Source: JAUYQR01 sp963822435 (GTDB lineage: Bacteria > Pseudomonadota > Alphaproteobacteria > Rhodobacterales > Rhodobacteraceae). Taken from it: a DNA stretch of 64,000 bases. The DNA lies in NCBI GenBank assembly GCA_963822435.1, contig CAWGHN010000003.1, forward strand, positions 434,001 through 498,000, given 5' to 3'. Each line of letters opens with the position of its first letter. Position 1 is the stretch's first letter. The position numbers and the translations under genes were made by a program. Below, piece by piece: positions 8,528 to 16,639 of the stretch. The notes below the pieces were generated by a model that had not been told where the DNA came from, made no database searches, and worked only from the letters and a program-made list of their open reading frames with translations.

Positions 8528-10717
8528 ATGATCCCCGATTACCCCCTCGTCCGCGATCTCGTCCTCGTCGGCGGCGGCCATGCCCATGCCCTTGTCCTCA
8601 GGATGTGGGCGATGGACCCGCTGCCCGGCACCCGCCTCACCGTGATCAACCCGAACCCCGCCGCACCTTACACCGGCATGCTTCCGGGCCACATCGCCGG
8701 TCATTACACCCGCCCCGACCTGATGATCGACCTCGTCCGCCTTGCCCGCTTTGCAAACGCCCGGCTGATTCTCGACACCGCCACCGGCCTCGATCCATCA
8801 GCCAAACTCATCCACCTCGCCCACCGCCCCCCCGTCCCCTTTGACGTGGCCTCTCTCGACGTCGGCATCACCACCGATCTGCCCGACGTGCCGGGTGCCG
8901 CCACCCACGCGATCCCCGCCAAACCCTTGGGCGATTACGCCGACCGCTGGCAGGCCTTTCTCGACCGCCGCCTCGCTTTCCCGCGCGTCGTGATCCTTGG
9001 CGGCGGCATCGGCGGGATCGAACTGGCGATGGCCTCGGCGCACCGCCTGCAAACCGAAGGCACGAGGGCCGACATCACCCTTGTCGACCGCAGCCCCGAC
9101 CTTCTTGCCGGCCTCTCGCCCCGCGCCCGCAACGCCCTCCTCGCCGCCGCCAAGGCCTTCGGCATCCGCCTCGTCACCGGCACCACCGCCACCGAAATCA
9201 CCGCCACCTCCGTCACCCTCGCCACCGGCGAAACCATCGGCTCCGACTTCACCATCAGCGTCACCTCAGGTCGCCCGCACCCCTGGTTCGCGGCCACCGG
9301 CCTCGCCCTGACCAACGGTTTCCTGACCACCAGCCCCACCCTGCAAACCTCCGACCCCGCGATCTTCGCCGTCGGCGACTGCGCCCACCTGACCGCCAGC
9401 CCGCGCCCCAAGGCGGGCGTCTTCGCCGTCCGCGCAGCACCCATCCTGCACCATAACCTCCGCGCTGCCCTGACCGGCACGCCCCTCAAACCCTTCCGCC
9501 CGCAATCCGATTACCTGAAGCTCATCTCCACCGGCACCCGCTCCGCCGTCGCCGAACGCGGCGGCCTGTCGCTCTCCGGCCCCTGGCTCTGGCGCCTGAA
9601 AGACCGGATCGACCGCAAGTTCATGGCGAAATTCGCCACCTATCCCGCGATGGCCACGCCTGCGCTGCCAACCAACGCCACTCTCGGCCTTGCCGAAGCC
9701 CTCGGCGCCCAACCGCTCTGCGCCGGCTGTGGCGCCAAGGTCGGCACCACCGCCCTGCACGCCGCCCTCGCCCCCCTGCCCGCACCAACCCACCCCGAGG
9801 TGCTGTCCGGCCCCGGCGACGATGCCGCCATCCTCGCCACCCCCACGGGGGTGCAGGTGATGACCACCGACCACCTGCGCGCCTTCACCCATGACGCCCG
9901 CCTGATGGCCCGCATCACCGCCATCCACGCGATGGGCGACATCTGGGCAATGGGCGCCACCCCGCAGGTTGCCCTCGCCCAGATCACCCTGCCCCGCCTC
10001 GGCCCTGCCCTGCAAACCCGGATGCTGGCCGAGATCATGCAGGCCGCCTCGGAAACCCTCCATGCCGCAGGCGCAGACATTGTCGGCGGCCACACCGCCC
10101 AAGGCGCCGAACTGACCATCGGCTTCACCCTCACCGGAACGGCACCCCGCGCCATCACCAAGGCGGGCGCCAGACCGGGCGATGCGCTGATCCTCACCAA
10201 ACCCATCGGCTCCGGCACCATTCTCGCCGCCGAAATGGCAATGGCGGAAATCCCCGGCCTCCTCCTTGGCGAAGCCGTCGCCGCCTGTCTCGCGTCGATG
10301 CAGCGCCCGCTCGGCCCCGCCGCCCGCATCCTCACCCCGCACGCCCGCGCGATGACCGATGTCACCGGCTTCGGCGTCGCCGGCCACCTGCTCGAAATCC
10401 TCGAAGCCTCCGGCACCGCCGCCACCATCAGCCTCGCCAGGGTCCCCCTCCTGCCCGGCGCCGAAGCCCTCGCCGCCGCTGGCCACGCCTCCAGCCTCGC
10501 CCCCGACAACCGCGCCGCCGCAAACTGGCGCATGACCGCCCCCGACACCCCGCGCGCACGCCTCCTGCACGATCCGCAGACCGCAGGCGGCCTGCTCGCC
10601 GCCGTCCCCGCAGATCGGGCTGCTACCCTCCTCGAAGCCCTCACCACCGCAGGCGAACCCGCCGCGCTGATCGGCCACATCACCACCGGCCCGGCCCATC
10701 TGACCGTCACCGATTGA
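8528..10717 (+). CDS. selD: bifunctional FAD/NAD(P)-dependent oxidoreductase - selenide, water dikinase
   Basis: Makes selenophosphate from selenide and ATP, the selenium donor for selenouridine and selenocysteine. Residues 1 to about 380 form an NDH-2-like pyridine nucleotide-disulfide oxidoreductase: FAD-binding LVGGGHAHAL at 14-23, NAD-binding VVILGGGIGGIELAMA near 154-169, and a second FAD contact IFAVGDCAH. Residues from about 390 on are SelD, with the catalytic Cys401 and Lys404 in CAGCGAK, then GPGDDAAIL and ATP-binding THDARLMARITAIHAMGDIWAMGA. The second Cys of the E. coli CGCK motif is Ala. This fusion is known in proteobacteria. It converges with selU. Confidence 0.93.
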   Translation: MIPDYPLVRDLVLVGGGHAHALVLRMWAMDPLPGTRLTVINPNPAAPYTGMLPGHIAGHYTRPDLMIDLVRLARFANARLILDTATGLDPSAKLIHLAHRPPVPFDVASLDVGITTDLPDVPGAATHAIPAKPLGDYADRWQAFLDRRLAFPRVVILGGGIGGIELAMASAHRLQTEGTRADITLVDRSPDLLAGLSPRARNALLAAAKAFGIRLVTGTTATEITATSVTLATGETIGSDFTISVTSGRPHPWFAATGLALTNGFLTTSPTLQTSDPAIFAVGDCAHLTASPRPKAGVFAVRAAPILHHNLRAALTGTPLKPFRPQSDYLKLISTGTRSAVAERGGLSLSGPWLWRLKDRIDRKFMAKFATYPAMATPALPTNATLGLAEALGAQPLCAGCGAKVGTTALHAALAPLPAPTHPEVLSGPGDDAAILATPTGVQVMTTDHLRAFTHDARLMARITAIHAMGDIWAMGATPQVALAQITLPRLGPALQTRMLAEIMQAASETLHAAGADIVGGHTAQGAELTIGFTLTGTAPRAITKAGARPGDALILTKPIGSGTILAAEMAMAEIPGLLLGEAVAACLASMQRPLGPAARILTPHARAMTDVTGFGVAGHLLEILEASGTAATISLARVPLLPGAEALAAAGHASSLAPDNRAAANWRMTAPDTPRARLLHDPQTAGGLLAAVPADRAATLLEALTTAGEPAALIGHITTGPAHLTVTD

Positions 10718-10831
10718 CGCCTTCCTCTTTGCAAAAATATCCCCGCGCGGAGCGCACGGAGCCAAGCGGGCCTTGGCCCGCGCCGGCGACCTGAAAGGCT
10801 CGCGGCGGAACGCCGCTCCGCAATTTCACCG
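10718..10831. repeat. convergent spacer with AAATATCC-type repeat and hairpins
   Basis: This 114-bp gap separates the converging selD and selU. It begins with ctttgcaaaaatatccccgc, the same AAATATCC core as the longer repeats but with a different right half. Two stem-loops follow: GCGGGCC-TT-GGCCCGC (about 10767-10782) and GCGGCG-GAA-CGCCGC (about 10802-10816). They probably end both transcripts, although neither has a T-run. Confidence 0.6.
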
Positions 10832-11881
10832 TCAGACCAGCCCGCGCACCGCCTCAGCCACCCGGTCCGCCAGCACAGGCAGCGCCGCCTCCGACAGATC
10901 TTCCGCCGCCACTTCGGCAAACGGCACCGCCATCCGGTCGCGATGCTTGGCGTAGCGCGGGTCGTAATGCAGGGCCATCAACTCCTCGGCCAGCGCGGCA
11001 AACTCGCCCGCCCCGGCCAGCCCCTGCCAGCGCGCGATCACCTCCGCCGGGTGCAGCGGGCGCAGCAATTCCACCGTTGCCGCCAACCGCCCCGCATCCG
11101 CCGTCAGATCGCCATAAGCCCGCGTCAGATAGGCTGCCCGCGCCGCCACCGGTGCCGCAATCGCCACGCGCGGCGCGGCCACCATCGCCTTCCATATTTC
11201 CGGCGGCAACCGCCGCTCGCCGACCTTCGAACTTTCCGCCTCGATCACCACCGGCCGCGACGGGTCCAGCGCCGCGATCGCCATCGCCAGCCCCGCCTCG
11301 AACGCCTTCTGGCTCGGCTGCGGCCCCAAGGCCCCGAACAGCGACCCGCGATGCCCCGCCAGCCCCTCAAGGTCGATCACCTGCACCCCGCGCGCCGCCA
11401 GCAGTTTCAGCACATCGGTCTTGGCCGACCCGGTATTGCCATCCAGCACCACCACGGGCGACCGCACCGGCGTGTCATAGACCGCCTGCACCACCAGCGA
11501 CCGCCACGCCTTGTAGCCGCCCGCCAGCGTTTCCACCCGCCAGCCGATCTGCGACAGGATCGTCGCGAACGACCCCGACCGTTGCCCGCCCCGCCAGCAA
11601 TAGACCAAGGGCCGCCAGCCCCCCGGCCGGTCCGCCAGCGCGCCTTCCAGATGCGCCGCCGCATTGCGCGCCACCAAGGCCGCCCCGAGCTTTCGCGCCG
11701 TGAACGGGCTGACCTGCTTGTAAACCGTGCCAACCCGCGCGCGTTCGGCATCATCCAGCACCGGCAGCGAAATCGCCCCCGGCAGGTGATCTTCGGCATA
11801 TTCCGCAGGCGCGCGCACGTCGATGATGTCATCGAAGCCATGCGCCGCCAGATCGGAAAGTGAGGTCAGGGTAATTGCCAT
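10832..11881 (-). CDS. selU: tRNA 2-selenouridine synthase
   Basis: Replaces sulfur with selenium at the wobble 2-thiouridine of Lys, Glu and Gln tRNAs, using selenophosphate (also called MnmH or YbbB). An N-terminal rhodanese domain carries the active Cys95 in VYCWRGGQRSG, and a P-loop domain carries GNTGSAKT at 148-155, as expected for this family. I start at the ATG giving MAITLTSLSDL (349 aa), because the in-frame extension to 11983 would run through the divergent spacer. With SelD next door and no SelA or SelB visible, the local selenium use is tRNA modification. Confidence 0.93.
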   Translation of the reverse strand: MAITLTSLSDLAAHGFDDIIDVRAPAEYAEDHLPGAISLPVLDDAERARVGTVYKQVSPFTARKLGAALVARNAAAHLEGALADRPGGWRPLVYCWRGGQRSGSFATILSQIGWRVETLAGGYKAWRSLVVQAVYDTPVRSPVVVLDGNTGSAKTDVLKLLAARGVQVIDLEGLAGHRGSLFGALGPQPSQKAFEAGLAMAIAALDPSRPVVIEAESSKVGERRLPPEIWKAMVAAPRVAIAAPVAARAAYLTRAYGDLTADAGRLAATVELLRPLHPAEVIARWQGLAGAGEFAALAEELMALHYDPRYAKHRDRMAVPFAEVAAEDLSEAALPVLADRVAEAVRGLV

Positions 11882-11981
11882 CACGGGTTTCTTACTGCCC
11901 CCGGCGGAAAGACGCCAGCCGCACATCCCCGGCTGAAATGCCACACTCGCCAAGCGGTCAATATCAGCGCATCCTGAGCGC

Positions 11982-12581
11982 ATGATCCGGGTGCTGATCC
12001 TGCTTTGCCTTGCCCTGCCGGCCTACGCCGCCGAACCCTCGCGGCTGACCGATGCCGCCCGCCACCAGATCGGCGTGACCACGGTCTATGATCCCTCCTA
12101 CACCCCGCTTGCCTTCCCCGGCGGCGACCTGCCGCGTGACCGCGGGGTTGGCTCCGATGTCGTCGTCCGCGCCCTGCGCGACGGCTGGGGGATCGACCTG
12201 CAACTGGCCGTGAACCGCGACATGCAGGCCGCCTTCACCGACTACCCGCCGCTTTGGGGCGCGCGTCACCCTGATCGCAACATCGACCACCGCCGCGTGG
12301 CCAACCTGCAAACCCTGTTCGCCCGCCTGGGCACCGCGCTGCCGCTGACCACCGAACCCACGCCCTACCTGCCCGGCGACATCGTCACCTGGTCGCTGCC
12401 CGGCAACCTCGCCCACATCGGCATCGTGTCGGACCGCATCACCGCCGACGGCACGCCCCTCATCCTGCACAACATCGGCCATGGCGCGCAGGAGGACAAC
12501 ATTCTCTTCACCTACCCGATGACCGGCCATTACCGCATCGGCAGCGACAGCGTCGCCCGTCTGCGCGACCTGGTCCGCTAG
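11982..12581 (+). CDS. DUF1287 domain exported protein
   Basis: A 199-residue protein of the DUF1287 (YijF-like) family. Residues 1-16 are a signal peptide (MIRVLILLCLALPAYA). The conserved core includes ARHQIGVTTVYDPSYTPL, GGDLPRDRGVGSDVVVRALR, NIDHRRVANLQTLFAR and DIVTWSLPGNLAHIGIVSD. The Cys of typical NlpC folds is not at the expected place, but the pattern of ...VTTVYDPSY..., DVV.RALR and HIGIV resembles papain-like cell-wall enzymes. The biochemical function is not established. It lies divergent to selU across a 100-bp spacer. Confidence 0.8.
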   Translation: MIRVLILLCLALPAYAAEPSRLTDAARHQIGVTTVYDPSYTPLAFPGGDLPRDRGVGSDVVVRALRDGWGIDLQLAVNRDMQAAFTDYPPLWGARHPDRNIDHRRVANLQTLFARLGTALPLTTEPTPYLPGDIVTWSLPGNLAHIGIVSDRITADGTPLILHNIGHGAQEDNILFTYPMTGHYRIGSDSVARLRDLVR

Positions 12582-12635
12582 CGCCGCCACACGGGCCGCT
12601 TGGCAAGCGAACCGCCCTGCGCCACAGTGCGTGGC

Positions 12636-13409
12636 ATGGACAGTGACCATGACGCCTACAAACCCGCCCAGATCGCCGCGCTGATCGAGGGCGCGGGCGT
12701 CGCCAAGGCGCACATGCCTGTCCCGCAAATGACCGTCCTCGCCCTGCTGGCCGGCGCGTTCATCGGTTTCGGCGGGGCGGCCTACCTCATGGTCCTCACC
12801 GGCGCTGACCCAACCTTCGGCCCGGTCCGCCTGCTGGGTGGCGTTGCCTTCTCGGTCGGCCTTATTCTGTGCATCGTTGGCGGGGCCGAGCTTTTCACCG
12901 GCAATGCCCTGATGGTCATGGCCGCCGTTGATCGCAAGATCACCGGATCGCACCTCTTGCGCAACTGGGCTGTGGTCTATGCCGGAAACCTTGCGGGGGC
13001 CGTGGGCCTCGCCGCGGCTTTCTCCCTGACCGGCCTGCTCGACGCACCGTTTGGCGCAACCGCCGCCAAGGTCGCCACCGCAAAGGCCAGCCTCGGCCCG
13101 GTCGAGGCTCTGGTCAAGGGTGCGCTGTGCAACGCGCTCGTCTGCCTGGCCGTGTGGCTGTCCTTCTCGGCCCGCGACACCACCGGCCGCATCCTCGCGG
13201 TGCTGTGGCCCGTCACCACCTTCGTGCTGCTCGGCCTCGAACACTCCGTCGCCAACATGTTTCTGCTGCCGCTCGGAATGTTCGCCGGCGCCGACATCAC
13301 GGTTGCCGCCGCCGCCGCATCGCTTTTCTGGGTCACCCTCGGCAACATCATCGGCGGTGCGGGCGGCGTCGCGCTCGCCTACCGCTTTGCCTACAAGGGC
13401 GGCACCTAG
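12636..13409 (+). CDS. formate/nitrite transporter family channel
   Basis: A pentameric FNT-family inner-membrane channel for formate, nitrite or a similar small anion. The 257 residues contain six hydrophobic segments, among them LALLAGAFIGFGGAAYLMVL, SVGLILCIVGGAELFTGN (the P-loop region, with the FNT signature GAELFTGN), and LVCLAVWLSFSARDTTG. I start at the ATG giving MDSDHDAYKP. The specific anion cannot be read from the sequence. Its TAG stop overlaps that of the opposing M20 gene (CTAG). Confidence 0.88.
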   Translation: MDSDHDAYKPAQIAALIEGAGVAKAHMPVPQMTVLALLAGAFIGFGGAAYLMVLTGADPTFGPVRLLGGVAFSVGLILCIVGGAELFTGNALMVMAAVDRKITGSHLLRNWAVVYAGNLAGAVGLAAAFSLTGLLDAPFGATAAKVATAKASLGPVEALVKGALCNALVCLAVWLSFSARDTTGRILAVLWPVTTFVLLGLEHSVANMFLLPLGMFAGADITVAAAAASLFWVTLGNIIGGAGGVALAYRFAYKGGT

Positions 13410-14551
13410 ACCCCCGCCTCCAGCCGCCCGACCAGCGCCGCCAGCATCGCCTCGCAGCGCGCCAACTGCTCTGCCGTCACGAATTCGTCGGGCTTGTGGC
13501 CCTGCGCCATCGACCCCGGCCCGCAGATCACCGTCGGCACGCCAAGCCGCGCATCAAAGAGCCCGCCTTCGGTGCCGAACGCCACCTTGATCGTCCCGTT
13601 TGCCCCGGTCAGCCCCTTGACGAAATTCACCACCGCCGCATCCGTCGCCGTGCCAAGGCCGGGATAGTCCCACAACCGCTCCACCCGAATCGCAGCCTCC
13701 GGGAATTCCCCCCTGAGCGGCGCGACAATCGCCTCCGCCAGCCGTTCCAGCCGCGCGATAAGCCCCGCCACATCCTCACCGGCCAGCGACCGGATTTCAA
13801 AGTCGATCACCGCATGGTTCGGCACGATGTTGACCTGCACGCCCCCGTTCAGCTTGCCCACATGCAGCGTCGTGTAAGGCACGTCGTAATCGCCGTCGCG
13901 CAGCCCCGTTGCCGCGACCTCGGCCTGCAACCCCCGGACCGCGTTCACGAAATCCGCCGCCAGATGCAGCGCGTTCAAGGCCATCGGGGCCAGCGCCGAA
14001 TGTCCCTCGCGCCCCACGCACGTCGCCCGCAGCGCCACCTTGCCCTTGTGGCCGGTCGCCACCTGCATCCCCGTGGGTTCACCCACGATGCAGAACCGCG
14101 GGCGCACCGGCGCCGCCTCCAGCAGGTCGATCAGCGACCGCACGCCCATGCAGCCGATCTCCTCGTCATAAGACAGCGCCAGATGCAAAGGCACGCGCAA
14201 CGGCCGCCGCGCCGCTTCCAGCATTGCCGCCACCGCGCAGGCGACAAAGCCCTTCATGTCCGCCGTGCCGCGCCCGTAAAGCCGCCCCTCGGCTTCGGTC
14301 AGGGCAAAGGGCGGCTTTGTCCACGCCTGCCCCGTCACCGGCACCACATCGGTATGCCCCGACAGCATCACCCCAGCGCCCGCAGGCCCGGTCGAGGCGT
14401 AAAGGTTTGCCTTCCCGCCCGCCGCGTCCGGCACCAGCGTCACCGCGATACCGGCATCCTCCAACAGCGCCTTCACATACAGGATCAGCGCCATGTTCGG
14501 CTCCGAACTTACCGTGTCAAACGCCACCAGCCGCTCCAGGATCGCCCGCAT
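13406..14551 (-). CDS. argE: acetylornithine deacetylase (ArgE/M20 family)
   Basis: Predicted to hydrolyse N2-acetylornithine to ornithine in arginine synthesis; related M20 acylases are possible. The 381 residues show LSGHTDVVPVTGQAW (zinc His and Asp), LYGRGTADMKGFVA, YDEEIGCMGVRSLI (catalytic Glu pair), VGEPTGMQVATGHKG and the dimerisation-domain GREGHSALAP. The start ATG at 14551 was chosen at MRAILERLVAFDTVSSE, typical of ArgE; the 32-residue upstream extension is low-complexity. The arrangement convergent with the FNT channel leaves no spacer. Confidence 0.85.
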   Translation of the reverse strand: MRAILERLVAFDTVSSEPNMALILYVKALLEDAGIAVTLVPDAAGGKANLYASTGPAGAGVMLSGHTDVVPVTGQAWTKPPFALTEAEGRLYGRGTADMKGFVACAVAAMLEAARRPLRVPLHLALSYDEEIGCMGVRSLIDLLEAAPVRPRFCIVGEPTGMQVATGHKGKVALRATCVGREGHSALAPMALNALHLAADFVNAVRGLQAEVAATGLRDGDYDVPYTTLHVGKLNGGVQVNIVPNHAVIDFEIRSLAGEDVAGLIARLERLAEAIVAPLRGEFPEAAIRVERLWDYPGLGTATDAAVVNFVKGLTGANGTIKVAFGTEGGLFDARLGVPTVICGPGSMAQGHKPDEFVTAEQLARCEAMLAALVGRLEAGV

Positions 14552-14667
14552 CTCAGCCCCCTTGTCCGTTCCCTTGGTGCTAGCGCGAAACCGCCCGCCC
14601 CGAAAGCCACCTTCCCATCGCCCGCCCCCGGTGCCAGAAAGGGTCAACCCCGACGCCGGACAACCCC

Positions 14668-15306
14668 ATGCGCTTTCTCCTTGCCCTCGTCCTTCTTGCC
14701 ACGCCCGCCCTCGCCGAAACCTCAGGCCCGGTCGCCGACCTCGTCACCGCGCACCGCCTTTACGCCCAGGCCATGAAGTCCGCCGACACCACCGCGCTTC
14801 TGTCCGCCATCCGCCTTGCCCGCCCCATCGCCATTCGCCCCGCCCCCGGCTGGACGGTCGAAGCCTCCGCCCCCCCGCAACCAGACGAGCCGCAAGGCGC
14901 GCCCGCGCCCGCCAACCCGGCCAGCCCCGAAACCCTCGCCATCGCCCTCGCCTTCGCCGGCGAAGACCCCACCCTGCAAGACCTCGTCTACGATCTCGAT
15001 ATCCAAAGCCCCGCCCAGCCCACCGCAACCCTCACCGCCGCCACCTCTACCCTCGGCGCGGGCCAGACCGATACCTGGCGCATCGCCCTATTCGGAATGA
15101 GCGCGGCCACCCTTGCCGTGATCGGCGATGGCGACACCCCCCTCACTCTGTCCGTCACCGACGAAACCGGCACCCCCATCTGCGCCAGCCCCGCCGCCCC
15201 GCTGCCCGATCCCTGCGGCTTCACGCCCCAGCGCAACGGGTTCTTCACGATCACGGTCACCAACCCAGGCACCGTGACGAACAGCTACCAACTTGTCGCC
15301 AACTGA
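14668..15306 (+). CDS. exported protein with C-terminal PPC-like beta domain
   Basis: A 212-residue protein with a signal peptide (MRFLLALVLLATPALA). A helical section contains YAQAMKSADTTALLSAIRLARPI, followed by a Pro/Ala-rich stretch and, from about residue 110, a beta-rich tail (GQTDTWRIALFGMSAATLAVIG, PLTLSVTDETG, ...GFFTITVTNPGTVTNSYQL). That tail has the look of a bacterial pre-peptidase C-terminal (PPC) domain. I see no catalytic domain. The gene is short of known partners, being divergent from argE and convergent with an MFS gene. Confidence 0.7.
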   Translation: MRFLLALVLLATPALAETSGPVADLVTAHRLYAQAMKSADTTALLSAIRLARPIAIRPAPGWTVEASAPPQPDEPQGAPAPANPASPETLAIALAFAGEDPTLQDLVYDLDIQSPAQPTATLTAATSTLGAGQTDTWRIALFGMSAATLAVIGDGDTPLTLSVTDETGTPICASPAAPLPDPCGFTPQRNGFFTITVTNPGTVTNSYQLVAN

Positions 15307-15322
15307 CTGATATCATGTATTT

Positions 15323-15354
15323 GCTGCGCAGCATTTTCCCGCGCGCTGCGCAGC
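15323..15354. repeat. duplicated 10-bp palindrome GCTGCGCAGC
   Basis: Two identical perfect palindromes, GCTGCGCAGC at 15323-15332 and 15345-15354, lie with starts 22 bp apart. They can each bind a dimer or pair with one another into an 11-bp stem with a 10-12 nt loop (attttcccgcgc). They sit between the converging exported-protein and MFS genes, so a bidirectional 3' structure is the simplest reading. No T-run follows on either strand. Confidence 0.7.
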
Positions 15355-15394
15355 ACTTGTGCAGACATCCTACGAAAGGGTCCGGTCTGGCGCT

Positions 15395-16591
15395 CTAGGC
15401 GCGCCTTTGGTCCGCCGCCCACAACCACCCTGCCCCGATCACGGAAACCGCCGCCCCCAGCGCCGCCACGGTGCCATATCCCGCCACCAGCGTTCCCGCA
15501 CCAAAACACAGCGCCGCGATCACGTCCCCCGCCAGGCGCTGCACCGCCATCAGCGATGATCCCGCCCCCGGCCTGTCCGCCAGCAGGTCCTGCAGATACG
15601 CGATCGGCACCGTCAGCGTCACCGCCCCGCCAATCGCGGCTGGCAAGACCAGCGCCCAGACCCACGCGCTTGCCGCCAGCACCGGCAGCAACGCCACATG
15701 CACCGCATAAAGCGACGCGCCGGCAAAGATCATCGCCGTCCGGTTCCAGCCCTTTGAAATCGACGGCAGGATCAACATGAACGGCACCTCCAGCCCCGCC
15801 ACCAACCCCACATAAAGCGCAACATCAGCCGTCCCGCGCCCGACCTCCGCCACCATCAACAACGAGATCAGCGCGATGTAGATCGTCCCCGCCGCCGTCA
15901 CCGCGCCCAGTGCCAGCACCCTGACCGCCAGCGCCGGATGCGCCATTTCGGCCAAGGCCGCGCGAAAGCTCAGCCCGCTGGGCCGGTCCTGCCACGCCGT
16001 CGTGCCATCCACCGGCCAATGCCGCGCCACGACGGCCAGCATCCCGCCCGACAACAGCATCCCCACTGGAAAGATGGTGGCCAACGGCAGGCCCTGCGAA
16101 AACGCCAGCGACCACAGCGGCAGCACCACCACAAACGGCAGCGCAAACAGCGCCCGGATCACCGCCATGATCCCGTCACGTTCGCCCACCGGGCAGCGCG
16201 TTGCAGCCAGCCGGGCCAGCGCGAACACCTGCCCGAACACCGAAGATGACAGCGGCACAAGCACCGCCCCCGCCAGCACGAACACCCAAGGCCCCGGCAC
16301 CACCGTCATCAGTGCCATCCCGGTCACAAGGCAGGTGACCGACAGCATCGCAATCTGCCGCCGGTTCGCCGTCTGGTCCGCCCGTATCCCCGCCCCCACC
16401 GAGGCCGTCACGCTCAGCACCGACGCCAGCGTCAAAAGCACCGCAAACCCGGTGTCGCCAAACCCGTAGGTCTTGACCGCAAGGGTGGAAAAATACGGGC
16501 CAAAGCTGCTGACCACAGCCCCGTGCAACGCGATGACAACCCCTGCCGTCCGCAGAGCGGGGTCTTTCAGGACAATCTGGATGGACCGCAT
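15395..16591 (-). CDS. MFS transporter, sugar-efflux (SetA-like) type
   Basis: A 398-residue inner-membrane major facilitator with about 12 hydrophobic segments. The N-terminus (LKDPALRTAGVVIALHGAVVSSFGPYFSTL), the loop GAGIRADQTANRRQIAML between TM2 and TM3, and SSSVFGQVFALAR resemble the SetA/YceE sugar-efflux branch. The start ATG at 16591 was taken at MRSIQIVLKDP; a 12-residue extension is possible. The substrate is unknown. Confidence 0.82.
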   Translation of the reverse strand: MRSIQIVLKDPALRTAGVVIALHGAVVSSFGPYFSTLAVKTYGFGDTGFAVLLTLASVLSVTASVGAGIRADQTANRRQIAMLSVTCLVTGMALMTVVPGPWVFVLAGAVLVPLSSSVFGQVFALARLAATRCPVGERDGIMAVIRALFALPFVVVLPLWSLAFSQGLPLATIFPVGMLLSGGMLAVVARHWPVDGTTAWQDRPSGLSFRAALAEMAHPALAVRVLALGAVTAAGTIYIALISLLMVAEVGRGTADVALYVGLVAGLEVPFMLILPSISKGWNRTAMIFAGASLYAVHVALLPVLAASAWVWALVLPAAIGGAVTLTVPIAYLQDLLADRPGAGSSLMAVQRLAGDVIAALCFGAGTLVAGYGTVAALGAAVSVIGAGWLWAADQRRA

Positions 16592-16639
16592 GACGCAATG
16601 GCTACCGCTTGGCCACGGCAGGCACAAGCCACCCTGCCG

